64,000 nt of DNA from Chryseobacterium sp. MA9 (GCF_024399315.1 NZ_CP075170.1:2604001-2668000), one strand, 5' to 3'; positions 44,001 through 53,274 are shown, counted from the first letter of the stretch. The notes: generated by a model not told the origin, from the sequence alone. A program made the numbers and translations.

Positions 44001-46046
44001 GAAAGCAACAGCCCAAGCAGTCCTTTAAACATCTCGTTGAAAGATTTTAAAATTGAAACCATTACGGAACTTATTAAAAAAGATACCGTTCTGGCAAGAG
44101 GAACCATTAATGGGACAGCACAGCTTCGGGATGTCACTAAAAAAATGACGTTCACTTCTGACCTGAATATCTCTGATTTAATCGTCTATGGAAGTCCTGT
44201 CCGAAATCTTGCAGTAAAAGTAAACAACGCTTCACCGAATCTTTTAAATGCTGATATTGCCCTTTCCGGAAATAACAATGATGTAAAAATCCTTGGAGAT
44301 TATAATACTTCTTCCAGTACTTTCGATCTGAATATGGCGATCAATCAGCTTCAGATGAAGAGTATTCAAGGTTTTTCTATGAATGCAATTACCGATACGG
44401 AAGGTTATCTCTCAGGAAATTTAAAGATTACCGGAACTACTGATAAACCCAATGTTTTAGGAAAAGTAAAATTCAATGATGCAGGGCTGGAAATTGCAAA
44501 AACCGGAAGTGATTTCAGACATCTGAGCGATGAAATAGATTTTACCAGCCGTGGAATTGAGTTTGATAAATTTAAAATCAAAGATAAAGACGGAAATGCT
44601 CTTGTTGTGGACGGACAGGTTCTAACACAGACCTATAGAGATTTTGCTTTTAATCTGAATGTGAATGCTAAAAACTTCAAGGTTGTTAATTCAGAAAAGT
44701 CCAATGATGCCATGATGTATGGCATTCTTGCCATTGATGCAGGTCTTCATATCCGAGGTAATCTGGATCTTCCTAAGGTAGATGGGAAACTGAATGTAGC
44801 AGACAATACTGATTTCACTTTTGTTCTTCCTCAATCTACTCCATCTTTACAGGAAAGAGACGGTATTGTAGAGTTTGTGGATCAGGATCAGGTTGTTTTA
44901 AATAAAACGATCAAAGCAGATTCTCTTAATGCGCAAAGCCGTATTAAAGGCATGGACGTAAGTGTTAATATTGAAGTAAGTAAGGAAGCAAAACTTTCAT
45001 TAATTATCGACAAGGCCAATGGTGATTTTGTCCAGCTTCAGGGTGAAGCAGAATTAACCGGAGGAATAGACCCATCAGGGAAAACTACACTGGTAGGCGT
45101 ATATGAAGTAGAAAAAGGTAGTTATGATCTTTCTGTAAGCTTTCTGAAACGTAAGTTTGATATCCAGAAAGGAAGTACAATAACCTGGACCGGTGAACCT
45201 ACGATGGCTATTATGGACATCACCGCTGTTTATAAAACAGAGGCAGCTCCTATTGATCTTGTGGAACAGCAGGTAGGAACTGAAAACGGAGGAGCTTCGC
45301 TGATCAATCAGTTCAAACAAAGAATTCCGTTCAATGCTTTATTGAAAATGAAAGGAGAGCTGTTGAAACCTCAGCTTACTTTTGATATTACTACAGAAGA
45401 AAAAAATAATTCTGTATCTACGAATGTAAAAGATGTTGTTGATCAAAAACTTGCCCAACTCAGAACTCTGGAATCTGAACTGAACAAACAGGTTTTTGCG
45501 TTACTGCTTCTGAACCGTTTTATCGGAGAAAATCCATTTGAAAGCGGCGCCGGAATGTCTGCAGAAACTATGGCCAGGCAAAGTGTAAGTAAGATTCTTT
45601 CTCAACAGTTAAATAATCTTGCAGCAGGTCTGATTAAAGGCGTAGATCTTAATTTTGGACTTGATTCTACAGAAGATTATTCCAGCGGACAAAAAAATAC
45701 CAGAACCGACCTGAATGTGGATATCAGTAAAAAACTATTGAATGACCGATTGAAAGTAACGGTAGGAAGTAACTTCGGATTGGAGGGCCAGGCCCGCGAA
45801 AACGAAAATATGACCAATATTGCGGGTAATGTTTCCGTGGATTACAGTCTTTCCAAAGACGGAAGGTACATGCTACGCGCTTATCGTAAAGATGAATATC
45901 AGGTAGCTCTTCAGGGTCAGATCATAGAAACCGGAGTAGGATTCATTATTACATTGGATTATGACAAATTCCGGGAGATTTTCCAAAAATCTAAAGAGAA
46001 GAAGCCGAAAAAAAATCAAAATAACCAAGTGGTAGAATTTAAATAA
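41013..46046 (+). CDS. tamB: TamB-like translocation/assembly module protein
   Basis: The protein of about 1677 residues has one N-terminal membrane helix (RRIAITFISILVLLTLLILS), a long middle of repeated beta-strand units (AsmA/TamB-like, e.g. NLYLKGQDVDTLLAVKKLDV) and a C-terminal DUF490/TamB domain (VGVYEVEKGSYDLSV, LLLNRFIGENPFESG, LNVDISKKLLNDRL). TamB proteins bridge the periplasm as a beta-taco and work with a BamA-family partner in outer-membrane assembly or lipid transport. No ATG is available: the frame offers TTG at 40992 or 41013. I choose 41013 because of the promoter position and because family members begin near this point. The next gene overlaps by one base. Confidence 0.9.
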   Translation: MKLKINTTKLLRRIAITFISILVLLTLLILSLKLPAVQNFIKDKLIVYLEKKIKTQVSLERVYIGFPNSLVMENLYLKGQDVDTLLAVKKLDVGLHMLKLLNSTADITSVSMEGARANVVRKPDGKFNFDYIIDAFATSDKEESSSKPFIISLDKINLKDIGVTFNDQQSKNDIKLYFKSFDTRVKTFDLNKNNYAVNDINLDGLKLKLKQGLVEEVAQKVEKKVDSLNEKKPMNIGLRGIKLTHFDIDYGDDNTKTFAKVIFKELSTKVNKLDLENNAYNIANVFLSGADINANLYLPAQNANPKKTKEPEVSKASDQDKAMKLLLGKLVLNDVKVNYNNTAIAPTKQGMDFNHLNFSKMNVEVRSFKMENNTFAGTVNTAEIKEGRGLDIQKFNTDFVYAEKEAYLKDLYLQTPKTILRDEVILNYNSIDQLSSNLGAVKISANIKDSKIGFSDILNLVPTLRNTVPFNKYPNAILNVNANVKGSVNDLLIRDLKVSGLDQLRVMASGKIKNAMNPDQLYYDLRIGEFSSSAKTIFNLVPKNTIPSNISLPSHFSIKGNAKGTTKVVNTDLNLYSTLGNAAVIAQVDMHRKNHELYDVKANLQGIQIGKIIQNKDIGPITAQIAAKGESFDFKNANADLKGHIASAVYKGYRYQNMNLTGKINKGAYHVILDSKDPNASLQLTASGVYDEKNPTVKVNGEVIKLDVNKLGFYEKPMIIAGKIDGDFTSLDPNNLNGYLNLKDFAFSDTKEVYPVQEVNLKASSTKDSTQIIFNSQIADVELKGKYKLTQIFGALTKTVNQYYQFQKPEKSQKIDPGQHFTFTAKIKNDDLIRKFVPDLKDFETINLVGNYDADSQKIEIDGQIPRLLYGENTIEKGALKVTNENQALQYSLNVAALKSSSFSLNKINIDGDVADNTIRYNVTTKDEKDATQFLIAGNAKSLNDITEISLNPNGLKLNYTDWNVAENNKIQISNKGILADNFILSNGNSEIAVQSESNSPSSPLNISLKDFKIETITELIKKDTVLARGTINGTAQLRDVTKKMTFTSDLNISDLIVYGSPVRNLAVKVNNASPNLLNADIALSGNNNDVKILGDYNTSSSTFDLNMAINQLQMKSIQGFSMNAITDTEGYLSGNLKITGTTDKPNVLGKVKFNDAGLEIAKTGSDFRHLSDEIDFTSRGIEFDKFKIKDKDGNALVVDGQVLTQTYRDFAFNLNVNAKNFKVVNSEKSNDAMMYGILAIDAGLHIRGNLDLPKVDGKLNVADNTDFTFVLPQSTPSLQERDGIVEFVDQDQVVLNKTIKADSLNAQSRIKGMDVSVNIEVSKEAKLSLIIDKANGDFVQLQGEAELTGGIDPSGKTTLVGVYEVEKGSYDLSVSFLKRKFDIQKGSTITWTGEPTMAIMDITAVYKTEAAPIDLVEQQVGTENGGASLINQFKQRIPFNALLKMKGELLKPQLTFDITTEEKNNSVSTNVKDVVDQKLAQLRTLESELNKQVFALLLLNRFIGENPFESGAGMSAETMARQSVSKILSQQLNNLAAGLIKGVDLNFGLDSTEDYSSGQKNTRTDLNVDISKKLLNDRLKVTVGSNFGLEGQARENENMTNIAGNVSVDYSLSKDGRYMLRAYRKDEYQVALQGQIIETGVGFIITLDYDKFREIFQKSKEKKPKKNQNNQVVEFK

Positions 46047-48373
46047 TGAGTAATAAGTTCCATATATATTGTAAGTATCTGTTTGTTTCCGGACTGGCAT
46101 CAACTGTAATTTCGTGCAGTAACACAAGGTTTTTGAAAGAAGACCAAATGCTTTATACCGGAGCCAAACTAAAAATTGAAAACGATACAATTTCAAAAAA
46201 CGAAAAAAAAGATCTTCAGGCTGCACTGGAAGCGAACCTCACTCCGAAACCTAATTCTACATTTTTAGGTATGCGTCCCAAGCTGTATTTTTATAATATA
46301 GCCAAAGAGCCGAAAAAGGATAAAGGGTTTAATTACTGGCTTAAATATAAAGTGGGTGAAAAACCTGTATTATTAGGCGATGTAGACCGCGAGTTCAATA
46401 AAGATATTATTGTAAATTATTCTGAAAACAAAGGATATTTCAATGCTAAAGCTTCTTATGATACGGTTTCAAAGAATAAAAAAGCTCAGGTCATTTATAC
46501 AGTAAGACCGGGTTCCAGATATTTAATTGACGGAGTAAAATTTCAGAAGGATTCTACATTGGTGAACCAGGAAATTCAGGGTTTAACAAAAAGAACATTT
46601 CTTAAAAATGGAAAACCATTTGATCTGGATGTCATCAAAGCAGAAAGAGAAAGAATTGATAATGGTTTAAAAGAAAGAGGTTTTTATTATTTCCATCCCG
46701 ACAACATTATCGTGCAGGCAGACAGTACCATAAGTAAAAATCATAAGGTTGAACTTAACGTAAAACTGAAAGACAATACGCCTGATTTAGCAACTCAGCA
46801 ATTCAGCATTAATAATGTTATTGTATTTCCCAATTACAACATTCAGGATGTAAAGGATGGTAAGTATAGTATTCCGATGGATAAAGATTCTCTTTCAAAA
46901 TATGCTTTTGATGATATTTACGTCATTGATCCTCAGCATAAATTCAAACCTAAAATTTTTGACAGAGCTCTATATTTCAAAAAAGGAGATCTTTATAACC
47001 GCTCCAATCATAATCTTACGCTGAACCGTTTGATCAGTCTCGGTGTCTTTAAATTTGTGAAAAATGAGTTCGTGGTCTCGGATTCATTAAGTCACAAATT
47101 TGATGCTTATTATCTATTAACTCCAAGACAAACCCAGTCACTTCGTCTGGAAGCTTTAGGAAGAACAAATTCTGCCAATTATGCGGGTAGTGAACTGAAC
47201 CTGAACTGGACTCACCGAAATTTCTTCAGAGGTGCAGAACAGTTTAAAGCAGCCATCTACGGAGCTTTTGATTTCCAAATGGGAGGAGCCCAGGACGCGA
47301 ATAATATTTTCCGCGCCGGAGCCAATGCACAACTTTCCATTCCGAGAATTGTAGCGCCATTCCGTTTTCATTCTTCCAGCGAATTTGTTCCGAGAACGAA
47401 TATCACATTAGGATATGAATTCCAAAACAGAACAAAATATTACACGCTTAATAATTTCACCGGATCATTTGGATATCTGTGGAAAGAGAATGCAAGAAAA
47501 GAACATGAGCTGAAAGTGATTGATATTACGTTGGTATCACCAGCAAATGTTACAGATGAATATTACACTAAATCTGCCGGAAATCCTGCTATGCTGCGAA
47601 TCGTAGATAAACAGCTCATTTTTGGCCCTACCTATTCTTTCACATACACCAATACTATGCTGCCAAAGACCAATACCTTTTATTATAAAGGAACACTTGA
47701 TCTTGCAGGAAATATTACAGGACTTGCTACAGGGGCTGATGTAAAAAAAGATAAGGAAAAGAAAATATTCGGTATTCCTTTCAGCCAGTATGTAAAAATT
47801 GAAAACGATTTCAGGTTTTATCATAAGTTGACTGAAAAGTCTTCATTAGCAACGAGATTTATTGGAGGAATTGCCTATCCATACGGAAATTCAGAATTTA
47901 TACCTTTCTCCAAGCAGTTTTTCTCAGGAGGTAGCAACAGTATCAGGGCATTCCGTGCAAGAACATTGGGGCCGGGAAGTTTTGATCCGAGAACTCTCGA
48001 TGAAGGTACTTATTTTGACCAGTCCGGAGATGTTAAGCTGGAATTAAATGCAGAATACCGCGCCAATCTTTATAAATTTTTAAATGCTGCCGTTTTTGTA
48101 GATGCCGGAAATATCTGGCTGCTTCACGATGACACAAACAGACCGGGCGCTAAATTTTCAAAAGACTTTTTAAATGAAATTGCGGTGGGAGCCGGAGTAG
48201 GTCTGAGACTGGATTTTTCTATCCTGATTTTAAGACTGGACCTTGCCATGCCACTGAGAGTTCCTTATTACGAAAAAGGGGACAGATGGGCCTTCGATAA
48301 AATTAATTTCGGAGATTCAAAGTGGAGAAAAGATAACCTTGTTTTAAATATTGCCATCGGATATCCTTTTTAA
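46046..48373 (+). CDS. tamL: BamA/TamA-family outer-membrane lipoprotein (TamL type)
   Basis: The 775-residue protein begins with a lipoprotein signal (lipobox ending at Cys24 in TVISCSN), unlike proteobacterial TamA. POTRA-like domains follow (YTVRPGSRYLIDGVKFQKDS, FDLDVIKAERERIDNGLKER, LTLNRLISLGVFKFVKNEF) and then a 16-strand barrel of the Omp85 type with the conserved RAFRARTLGPGSF segment (about residue 640) and a terminal aromatic strand (NLVLNIAIGYPF). Lipidated TamA homologues paired with TamB are known from Bacteroidota as TamL. Start and stop codons overlap (TAATG) with tamB, showing tight coupling. Confidence 0.9.
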   Translation: MSNKFHIYCKYLFVSGLASTVISCSNTRFLKEDQMLYTGAKLKIENDTISKNEKKDLQAALEANLTPKPNSTFLGMRPKLYFYNIAKEPKKDKGFNYWLKYKVGEKPVLLGDVDREFNKDIIVNYSENKGYFNAKASYDTVSKNKKAQVIYTVRPGSRYLIDGVKFQKDSTLVNQEIQGLTKRTFLKNGKPFDLDVIKAERERIDNGLKERGFYYFHPDNIIVQADSTISKNHKVELNVKLKDNTPDLATQQFSINNVIVFPNYNIQDVKDGKYSIPMDKDSLSKYAFDDIYVIDPQHKFKPKIFDRALYFKKGDLYNRSNHNLTLNRLISLGVFKFVKNEFVVSDSLSHKFDAYYLLTPRQTQSLRLEALGRTNSANYAGSELNLNWTHRNFFRGAEQFKAAIYGAFDFQMGGAQDANNIFRAGANAQLSIPRIVAPFRFHSSSEFVPRTNITLGYEFQNRTKYYTLNNFTGSFGYLWKENARKEHELKVIDITLVSPANVTDEYYTKSAGNPAMLRIVDKQLIFGPTYSFTYTNTMLPKTNTFYYKGTLDLAGNITGLATGADVKKDKEKKIFGIPFSQYVKIENDFRFYHKLTEKSSLATRFIGGIAYPYGNSEFIPFSKQFFSGGSNSIRAFRARTLGPGSFDPRTLDEGTYFDQSGDVKLELNAEYRANLYKFLNAAVFVDAGNIWLLHDDTNRPGAKFSKDFLNEIAVGAGVGLRLDFSILILRLDLAMPLRVPYYEKGDRWAFDKINFGDSKWRKDNLVLNIAIGYPF

Positions 48374-48374
48374 T

Positions 48375-49316
48375 ATGATCAAAAATGCTCAATTTTTCTG
48401 GGAAGTTCTGAAAGATACCTTTACAGAATGGAATAATTCTACTGCATCAAAAGATTCAGCAAGTCTTGCCTATTATGCCATCTTTTCTATCCCTGGATTA
48501 TTGATTATTATTATATGGGTACTTGGAAATTTCTTTGGTGAAGAAGCTATCCGCGGACAAATAAGCACGCAGATCAGCGGTATTATGGGGCCGGATGTTG
48601 CTAAAAGTATTGAAGGTATGCTGGCAGGTGCTCTGATTGACAAAAAAAATATTTTCATGAAAGCAGTGGGGGTCGGATCATTGGTTTTTGGTTCTACGAC
48701 ACTTTTTTTTCAGCTTCAGCATTCTTTAAATTCACTTTGGGAAGTAGAAGCGGCTCCCAAAAAGGCATTGGTTAAATTTCTCTTAGACAGAGCCAATTCT
48801 TTGGGAATGATTCTTATTATGGGATTTCTTCTGATGATTACTATGGTTTTATCTTCTCTGATCAGTCTTTTCAATCAGATTATTACACGGTATTTTGGTT
48901 TTGAAACCTATATGCTGGTAGAGTTTGTGAATTTTGCTGTAGGATTTGGCCTGGTCATGCTTTTATTCGCTTTAATGTTTAAAGTGCTGCCTGATGTTCT
49001 GATCAGCTGGAAGCCCGTATGGAAAGGGGCATTTCTGACAACCGTTTTATTTACCCTCGGAAAGTTTTTATTAAGTCTTTATTTTAATCAGGTAAAGCCT
49101 ACTTCAGCTTTTGGTGCTGCTGGAACCGTCATTCTGATTATGATGTGGATCAACTATTCCTGCATGCTGATATTTTTTGGTGCCGTATTCACCAAAGTTT
49201 ATACTTACAAAAAAGGATATAAAGCCATTCTTTCCAAGCATGCAAGATGGACTCCTGCCAAGTTGTATGCAGATAGTTTGAAGCAGATGCATGGCGAAAG
49301 TAATGATAAAACATAA
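48375..49316 (+). CDS. YihY/BrkB-family inner-membrane protein
   Basis: Starting at the ATG at 48375-48377, one base after the tamL stop, the 313-residue protein has six membrane helices and YihY/BrkB motifs: DSASLAYYAIFSIPGLLIII near the start, STTLFFQLQHSLNSLWEV in the middle, and the conserved YFNQVKPTSAFGAAGTVILI toward the end. Recent work on YihY relatives points to lipid movement between envelope membranes alongside AsmA/TamB-like proteins, which fits its place in a tamB-tamL operon; that role is inferred. The terminator at 49384 ends the operon. Confidence 0.9.
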   Translation: MIKNAQFFWEVLKDTFTEWNNSTASKDSASLAYYAIFSIPGLLIIIIWVLGNFFGEEAIRGQISTQISGIMGPDVAKSIEGMLAGALIDKKNIFMKAVGVGSLVFGSTTLFFQLQHSLNSLWEVEAAPKKALVKFLLDRANSLGMILIMGFLLMITMVLSSLISLFNQIITRYFGFETYMLVEFVNFAVGFGLVMLLFALMFKVLPDVLISWKPVWKGAFLTTVLFTLGKFLLSLYFNQVKPTSAFGAAGTVILIMMWINYSCMLIFFGAVFTKVYTYKKGYKAILSKHARWTPAKLYADSLKQMHGESNDKT

Positions 49317-49383
49317 AATGCGAGATTCCGTTACATGGTAAGTGATGCGAGATCATTAATTATGGATAATTAATTTCACATAT

Positions 49384-49416
49384 AAAAAGCCTCCTGAAAA
49401 ATTCAGGAGGCTTTTT
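49384..49416. terminator. Bidirectional terminator between yihY-like gene and argS
   Basis: A 15-bp perfect stem (49384-49398 with 49402-49416, AAAAAGCCTCCTGAA/TTCAGGAGGCTTTTT) with a 3-base loop has T-runs on both strands. It serves the convergent tamB operon and argS. Confidence 0.93.
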
Positions 49417-49420
49417 ATTT

Positions 49421-51181
49421 TTACATTCTGTTTACTGTTCCTATTCCCAGCAGTTCTAACGATTTTTTGATCGTCTTCGCTGTAATATCTGAAATATTCA
49501 AACGGAATTGTTTTACATTTTCATCTTCCTGATTCAGAATAGGGTTATTCTGATAGAAAGAGTTGTATACTTTCACAAGATCATACACATAGTTGGCCAC
49601 TAAAGCTGGGCTTAATGTCTCTGCTGATTTGGCAACTACAGTTTTAAAGTTTGTCAACTGCATAATCAATTCTTTTTCAGATTGATTTAATTCGATATCA
49701 GCCGTTTCCGTTTGCAAAGTACCTGCTTTAGACAGCAATGATTGAATACGAGCATAGGTATACTGGATAAATGGTCCTGTATTTCCGTTGAAATCTATAC
49801 TTTCTGATGGGTTGAAAAGCATTTTTTTCTTAGGATCTACTTTAAGCATAAAATATTTCAGTGCACCCAATCCTACTGTTTCATAAGATGCTTCTTTCTC
49901 TTCTTCAGAAAGGTTCTCCAGTTTTCCTAATTCCTGAGCCTTAGATTTTGCTGTTTCATACATTTCCTGCATCAAATCATCTGCATCTACTACGGTTCCT
50001 TCACGGGATTTCATCTTACCTTCTGGTAATTCTACCATCCCGTAAGAAAGGTGGAACAACTGATCAGCCCACTCATATCCAAGTTTTTTAAGAATTTTAA
50101 ATAAAACCTGGAAGTGGTAATCCTGTTCGTTTCCTACTGTATAAATCAGTTTTTGAATACTATTTTGTTTAAAACGTTCAACTGCTGTTCCAAGATCCTG
50201 TGTCATATAAACCGATGTACCGTCTGAACGTAACAGCAGCTTCTGATCAAGTCCTTCATCTGTAAGATCACACCAAACAGAACCGTCTTCTTTCTGATAC
50301 AGAACACCTTTATCTAATCCTTCCTGGATAAGATCTTTTCCTAAAATATAGGTATTGCTTTCGTATTGAACCTGATCAAAGTCAACCCCCAGTCTTTTAT
50401 AAGTTTCATTGAATCCTTTGTAAACCCATGAATTCATCTCTTCCCAAAGTGCTCTTACAGTTGCATCTCCATTTTCCCAATCCAGAAGCATTTTCTGAGC
50501 TTCTTTCATCACCGGGGCATCTTTTTTAGCCTGTTCCTCTCCTACACCTTGCTCTACAAGCTCTACAATTTCTTTTTTATAGTTTTTATCGAATTCTACG
50601 TAATAGTTTCCAACAAATTTGTCTCCTTTAGTATTGGTAGTTTCAGGCGTTGCTCCGTTTCCGAACTTCTCCCAGGCCAGCATAGATTTACAGATATGAA
50701 TACCTCTGTCATTGATGATCTGAGTTTTGATTACATCATACCCGGCTTCTTTTAAGATTTGTGCTACAGAAAATCCTAATAAATTATTTCTGATGTGCCC
50801 TAAATGCAGTGGTTTATTTGTATTTGGGGAAGAATATTCTACCATTACCGTAGAATTTTTCTTTTCTATAGTAGAAAAATTTTTGCTTACAGATCTAAAG
50901 TTATCTACAAACAATTGGTTTTTAACTTTAACATTAAGGAACCCTTTCACTACATTAAAGCTTTCGAAAATTTCCGTCTGCTCTGTCAAAGCCTCACCTA
51001 ATTCAACCCCGATACTCTCAGGATTTTTTTTCAACTGTTTTACTAACGGGAAAGTGACAATGGTAAAATCACCCTCAAATTCCGTTTTATTAGCCTGAAC
51101 TTCCAGTTTAATGTCTTTTAACTGATATACATTTAAAATGACTTCTGAAAGTTTTTGTTCTATAATATCTTTAATATTCAT
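49421..51181 (-). CDS. argS: Arginyl-tRNA synthetase
   Basis: The 586-residue class-I synthetase has the N-terminal Add1 domain (about 1-110), the HIGH-type motif LHLGHIRNN (His126-Ile130), KPLHLGH context after SSPNTN, a KMSKS-like MKSREGT (about 388) and a C-terminal helical anticodon-binding domain (DALM-type) ending LLGIGTVNRM. The length is normal for bacterial ArgS. It charges tRNA-Arg in the cytoplasm. It is monocistronic, with an ATG at 51179-51181 and a possible -7 box at 51252-51259. Confidence 0.97.
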   Translation of the reverse strand: MNIKDIIEQKLSEVILNVYQLKDIKLEVQANKTEFEGDFTIVTFPLVKQLKKNPESIGVELGEALTEQTEIFESFNVVKGFLNVKVKNQLFVDNFRSVSKNFSTIEKKNSTVMVEYSSPNTNKPLHLGHIRNNLLGFSVAQILKEAGYDVIKTQIINDRGIHICKSMLAWEKFGNGATPETTNTKGDKFVGNYYVEFDKNYKKEIVELVEQGVGEEQAKKDAPVMKEAQKMLLDWENGDATVRALWEEMNSWVYKGFNETYKRLGVDFDQVQYESNTYILGKDLIQEGLDKGVLYQKEDGSVWCDLTDEGLDQKLLLRSDGTSVYMTQDLGTAVERFKQNSIQKLIYTVGNEQDYHFQVLFKILKKLGYEWADQLFHLSYGMVELPEGKMKSREGTVVDADDLMQEMYETAKSKAQELGKLENLSEEEKEASYETVGLGALKYFMLKVDPKKKMLFNPSESIDFNGNTGPFIQYTYARIQSLLSKAGTLQTETADIELNQSEKELIMQLTNFKTVVAKSAETLSPALVANYVYDLVKVYNSFYQNNPILNQEDENVKQFRLNISDITAKTIKKSLELLGIGTVNRM

Positions 51182-51251
51182 GTTTCCAAATTCTCTTTTA
51201 ATGCCTAAAGCCGAAACATATTACCTATGTTTCCACTCAAAATATAAGTTA

Positions 51252-51259
51252 CAAATATA
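51252..51259 (-). promoter_or_regulatory. Possible -7 box of argS
   Basis: TATATTTG on the minus strand matches TAnnTTTG, 70 bases upstream of the argS start. The -33 position falls within the terminator of the upstream gene and shows no TTTG. Confidence 0.35.
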
Positions 51260-51263
51260 CGGA

Positions 51264-51290
51264 AATAAAAAAACCGCCCGAAGGCGGTTT
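51264..51290 (-). terminator. Terminator of the lipocalin-like gene
   Basis: AAACCGCC (51271-51278) pairs with GGCGGTTT (51283-51290) around a CGAA loop; A residues at 51264-51270 give the T-run on the minus strand. The same hairpin core recurs after the second SusD gene at 56592-56613. Confidence 0.9.
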
Positions 51291-51309
51291 TATAAGTAAA
51301 TAAGATTAT

Positions 51310-51756
51310 TTATTCTTTTCTGAAAACTAAGACTGCCTCGTCATTTCCAGGTGTATTGTCTAAGTTTTTGCTGTTGTCATTAATTCTGAGTTCAGTACTG
51401 GAATATGAGTCTATTTCCTTTTTCAGTGTTTTGGAAACTCCTGCTTCTGTATAAGTAAGAGTTAGCGTTTGATACATTTTATCAAAGTTCCATTTTCCTC
51501 CGAAAGAATCGAACAGATTACAGTTTCCAGAAGAAGACACATCATATCTTTCGTAAGATCCTGAAAAATCAGGATTGATAAATATAATTCCTTTCTTTTC
51601 GCAATCCGTCAGCACGATATCTTTACCTTTGAACTCATACTTATATGGTTTCCAGCTTCCATTAATACTTACATCTTCATTTACAACTGCACGGTCATCA
51701 TCATTAGAACATGATGCAATACCCATTAAAAGAAGAATTCCTATAAAAAATCTCAT
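51310..51756 (-). CDS. Lipocalin-like lipoprotein
   Basis: The 148-residue protein has a lipoprotein signal (MRFFIGILLLMGIASC, Cys16) and the lipocalin-like start INGSWKPYKYEFKGKDI followed by a ring of short strands (GIIFINPDFSGSYERYDVS, FGGKWNFDKMYQTLTLTYTE, ELRINDNS, AVLVFRK). The conserved GxW and the later KW fit the DUF/lipocalin-like domain widespread in flavobacterial lipoproteins. The ligand is unknown. It sits just downstream of the first SusC/SusD operon on the same strand, but a strong hairpin separates them, so it probably has its own promoter. Confidence 0.75.
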   Translation of the reverse strand: MRFFIGILLLMGIASCSNDDDRAVVNEDVSINGSWKPYKYEFKGKDIVLTDCEKKGIIFINPDFSGSYERYDVSSSGNCNLFDSFGGKWNFDKMYQTLTLTYTEAGVSKTLKKEIDSYSSTELRINDNSKNLDNTPGNDEAVLVFRKE

Positions 51757-51770
51757 ATAAAAATTTTTAT

Positions 51771-51801
51771 ATTCTTCAAGCCATAAGCAGGCTTGAAGAA
51801 T
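51771..51801 (-). terminator. Hairpin after the first SusC/SusD operon
   Basis: Bases 51771-51782 pair with 51790-51801 in a perfect 12-bp stem (core TTCTTCAAGCC/GGCTTGAAGAA) with a 7-base loop. It directly follows the susD-like stop codon; only a weak T-rich stretch follows on the minus strand. Confidence 0.65.
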
Positions 51802-51810
51802 TTATTATTA

Positions 51811-53271
51811 TTAAAATTTATCCCAAAATAATTTGGTTGACACCTTATCACCTCCAATTTTTGAAGCTGCAGCATTCACATTTTTAGCGTTAAGAAGATA
51901 CTCCTGATCAGAATATTTCATTCTTACCGGTACTGATTCTACCACAGAACCTCCAGGATTTACAAATACAGGAAAGTCTAGTCTTCTTGCAAAATTCCAT
52001 GCCTGGAATCCTTTATTGAACATCGCTATCCATGCTTGTTCTCCTACAGATTTTTTCCAATTGGCAGCATTATATGGATTAGCAGCAATAAATGCATTTG
52101 CAGTCGGTGTATCAATACCATATTCAGCCATTGAAGCTATAATAGCATCTTTATATAAATTAGCAGCAGTATCTCCAACATTAAAGCCTCTTGCAGCAGC
52201 TTCAGTTCTCAGGAATTGAATTTCAGAAAAATCTAATAAGAAACCTTGTGCATTTTCTCCTGAAATAGCATTTGTAAAGTGAGAGTAATCACTAAAAACA
52301 TTCTGATCACCATATACTCCGCCCACATAAGCACCAGCAACCTGTGTAAACCACGTTGCTCTTCTTGGGTCTGAAGTAGTATTCATAAAATCAACCAGAA
52401 CATCTGACGGAATAAAGTCATTTCTACCCGATTGAATTACATCCTGATATACCGGGTTTGATAATAATCCTGAAGGAAATGTCTGAAGTCCGAAGTTATC
52501 TATTTTTCCCGTGAACAAGCCGGCATTATATGCTGCTTCAGCATAAGTTTTAGCCAATGCGGGGTCGCTATCTGCTAAAGTTACAGCCATTCTGAATTTC
52601 AATGAATTACCCATTTTCTTCCATTTAGTCATGTCTCCTTTGTAGATCAAATCCTTATCATATCCACTACCAGAAGTATTAATCATAGCAACAGCAGCAT
52701 CAATTCTTTTGATAAGATCCAGATACACTGTTTTTGCATCATCATAAGGAATTTCCGCACTCCCTGGATTTTCAGCGGTAGCTTTCAATGCTCCGAAATA
52801 AGGAATATCACCATATGTGTCAACTAAATTGGCCCATGCATATACATTTACTAATTCAATCATAGCAATATTGTTATTTTTAGTAACAGGATCTACCCCC
52901 TCGCTCTCAAGAAATCTTCTGGCATCTCTTAATGCAGATAATACTCCCGGAGAGTTGATGGTTGCTGATGCAGATGCCATCATACGGTTATAATGATTCC
53001 TTGGAATTGGTCTCGTCACCATATCATAGTTCGTCTCATCAGTATAAGTAGTTTCTGACCACTGTTGTGTAAAAAACCTGGTAATGTTACGGTTTACATT
53101 GGCAGACAATAGTTGGTCAAGAAGTGCATGTTCAGCACTGGCAAAAAGTACTCCTGACGGAACTTCAGTTGGGTGTTTAGGGTCTTCATTTAGTGACGTG
53201 ATGTCTCTTTCACAAGATGTAAAAGTTAACGATAATGAAGCTAAACCTATAATTAAAAATATTTTTTTCAT
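51811..53271 (-). CDS. SusD/RagB-family outer-membrane lipoprotein (first pair)
   Basis: The 486-residue protein has a lipoprotein signal (MKKIFLIIGLASLSLTFTSC, Cys20) and an all-helical TPR-like SusD fold: LNEDPKHPTEVPSGVLFASA, WANLVDTYGDIPYFGALKAT, WKKMGNSLKFRMAVTLADSD, and a C-terminal YPLSEY-like equivalent (RMKYSDQEYLLNAKNVNAAA). It is of the SusD-like type 2 (nutrient-binding outer-membrane lipoprotein). Together with the SusC protein encoded 3 bases upstream it forms a TonB-dependent lid-and-channel import complex at the cell surface. No glycoside hydrolase is nearby, so the substrate (peptide, glycan or other) is unknown. Confidence 0.92.
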   Translation of the reverse strand: MKKIFLIIGLASLSLTFTSCERDITSLNEDPKHPTEVPSGVLFASAEHALLDQLLSANVNRNITRFFTQQWSETTYTDETNYDMVTRPIPRNHYNRMMASASATINSPGVLSALRDARRFLESEGVDPVTKNNNIAMIELVNVYAWANLVDTYGDIPYFGALKATAENPGSAEIPYDDAKTVYLDLIKRIDAAVAMINTSGSGYDKDLIYKGDMTKWKKMGNSLKFRMAVTLADSDPALAKTYAEAAYNAGLFTGKIDNFGLQTFPSGLLSNPVYQDVIQSGRNDFIPSDVLVDFMNTTSDPRRATWFTQVAGAYVGGVYGDQNVFSDYSHFTNAISGENAQGFLLDFSEIQFLRTEAAARGFNVGDTAANLYKDAIIASMAEYGIDTPTANAFIAANPYNAANWKKSVGEQAWIAMFNKGFQAWNFARRLDFPVFVNPGGSVVESVPVRMKYSDQEYLLNAKNVNAAASKIGGDKVSTKLFWDKF

Positions 53272-53274
53272 TTT

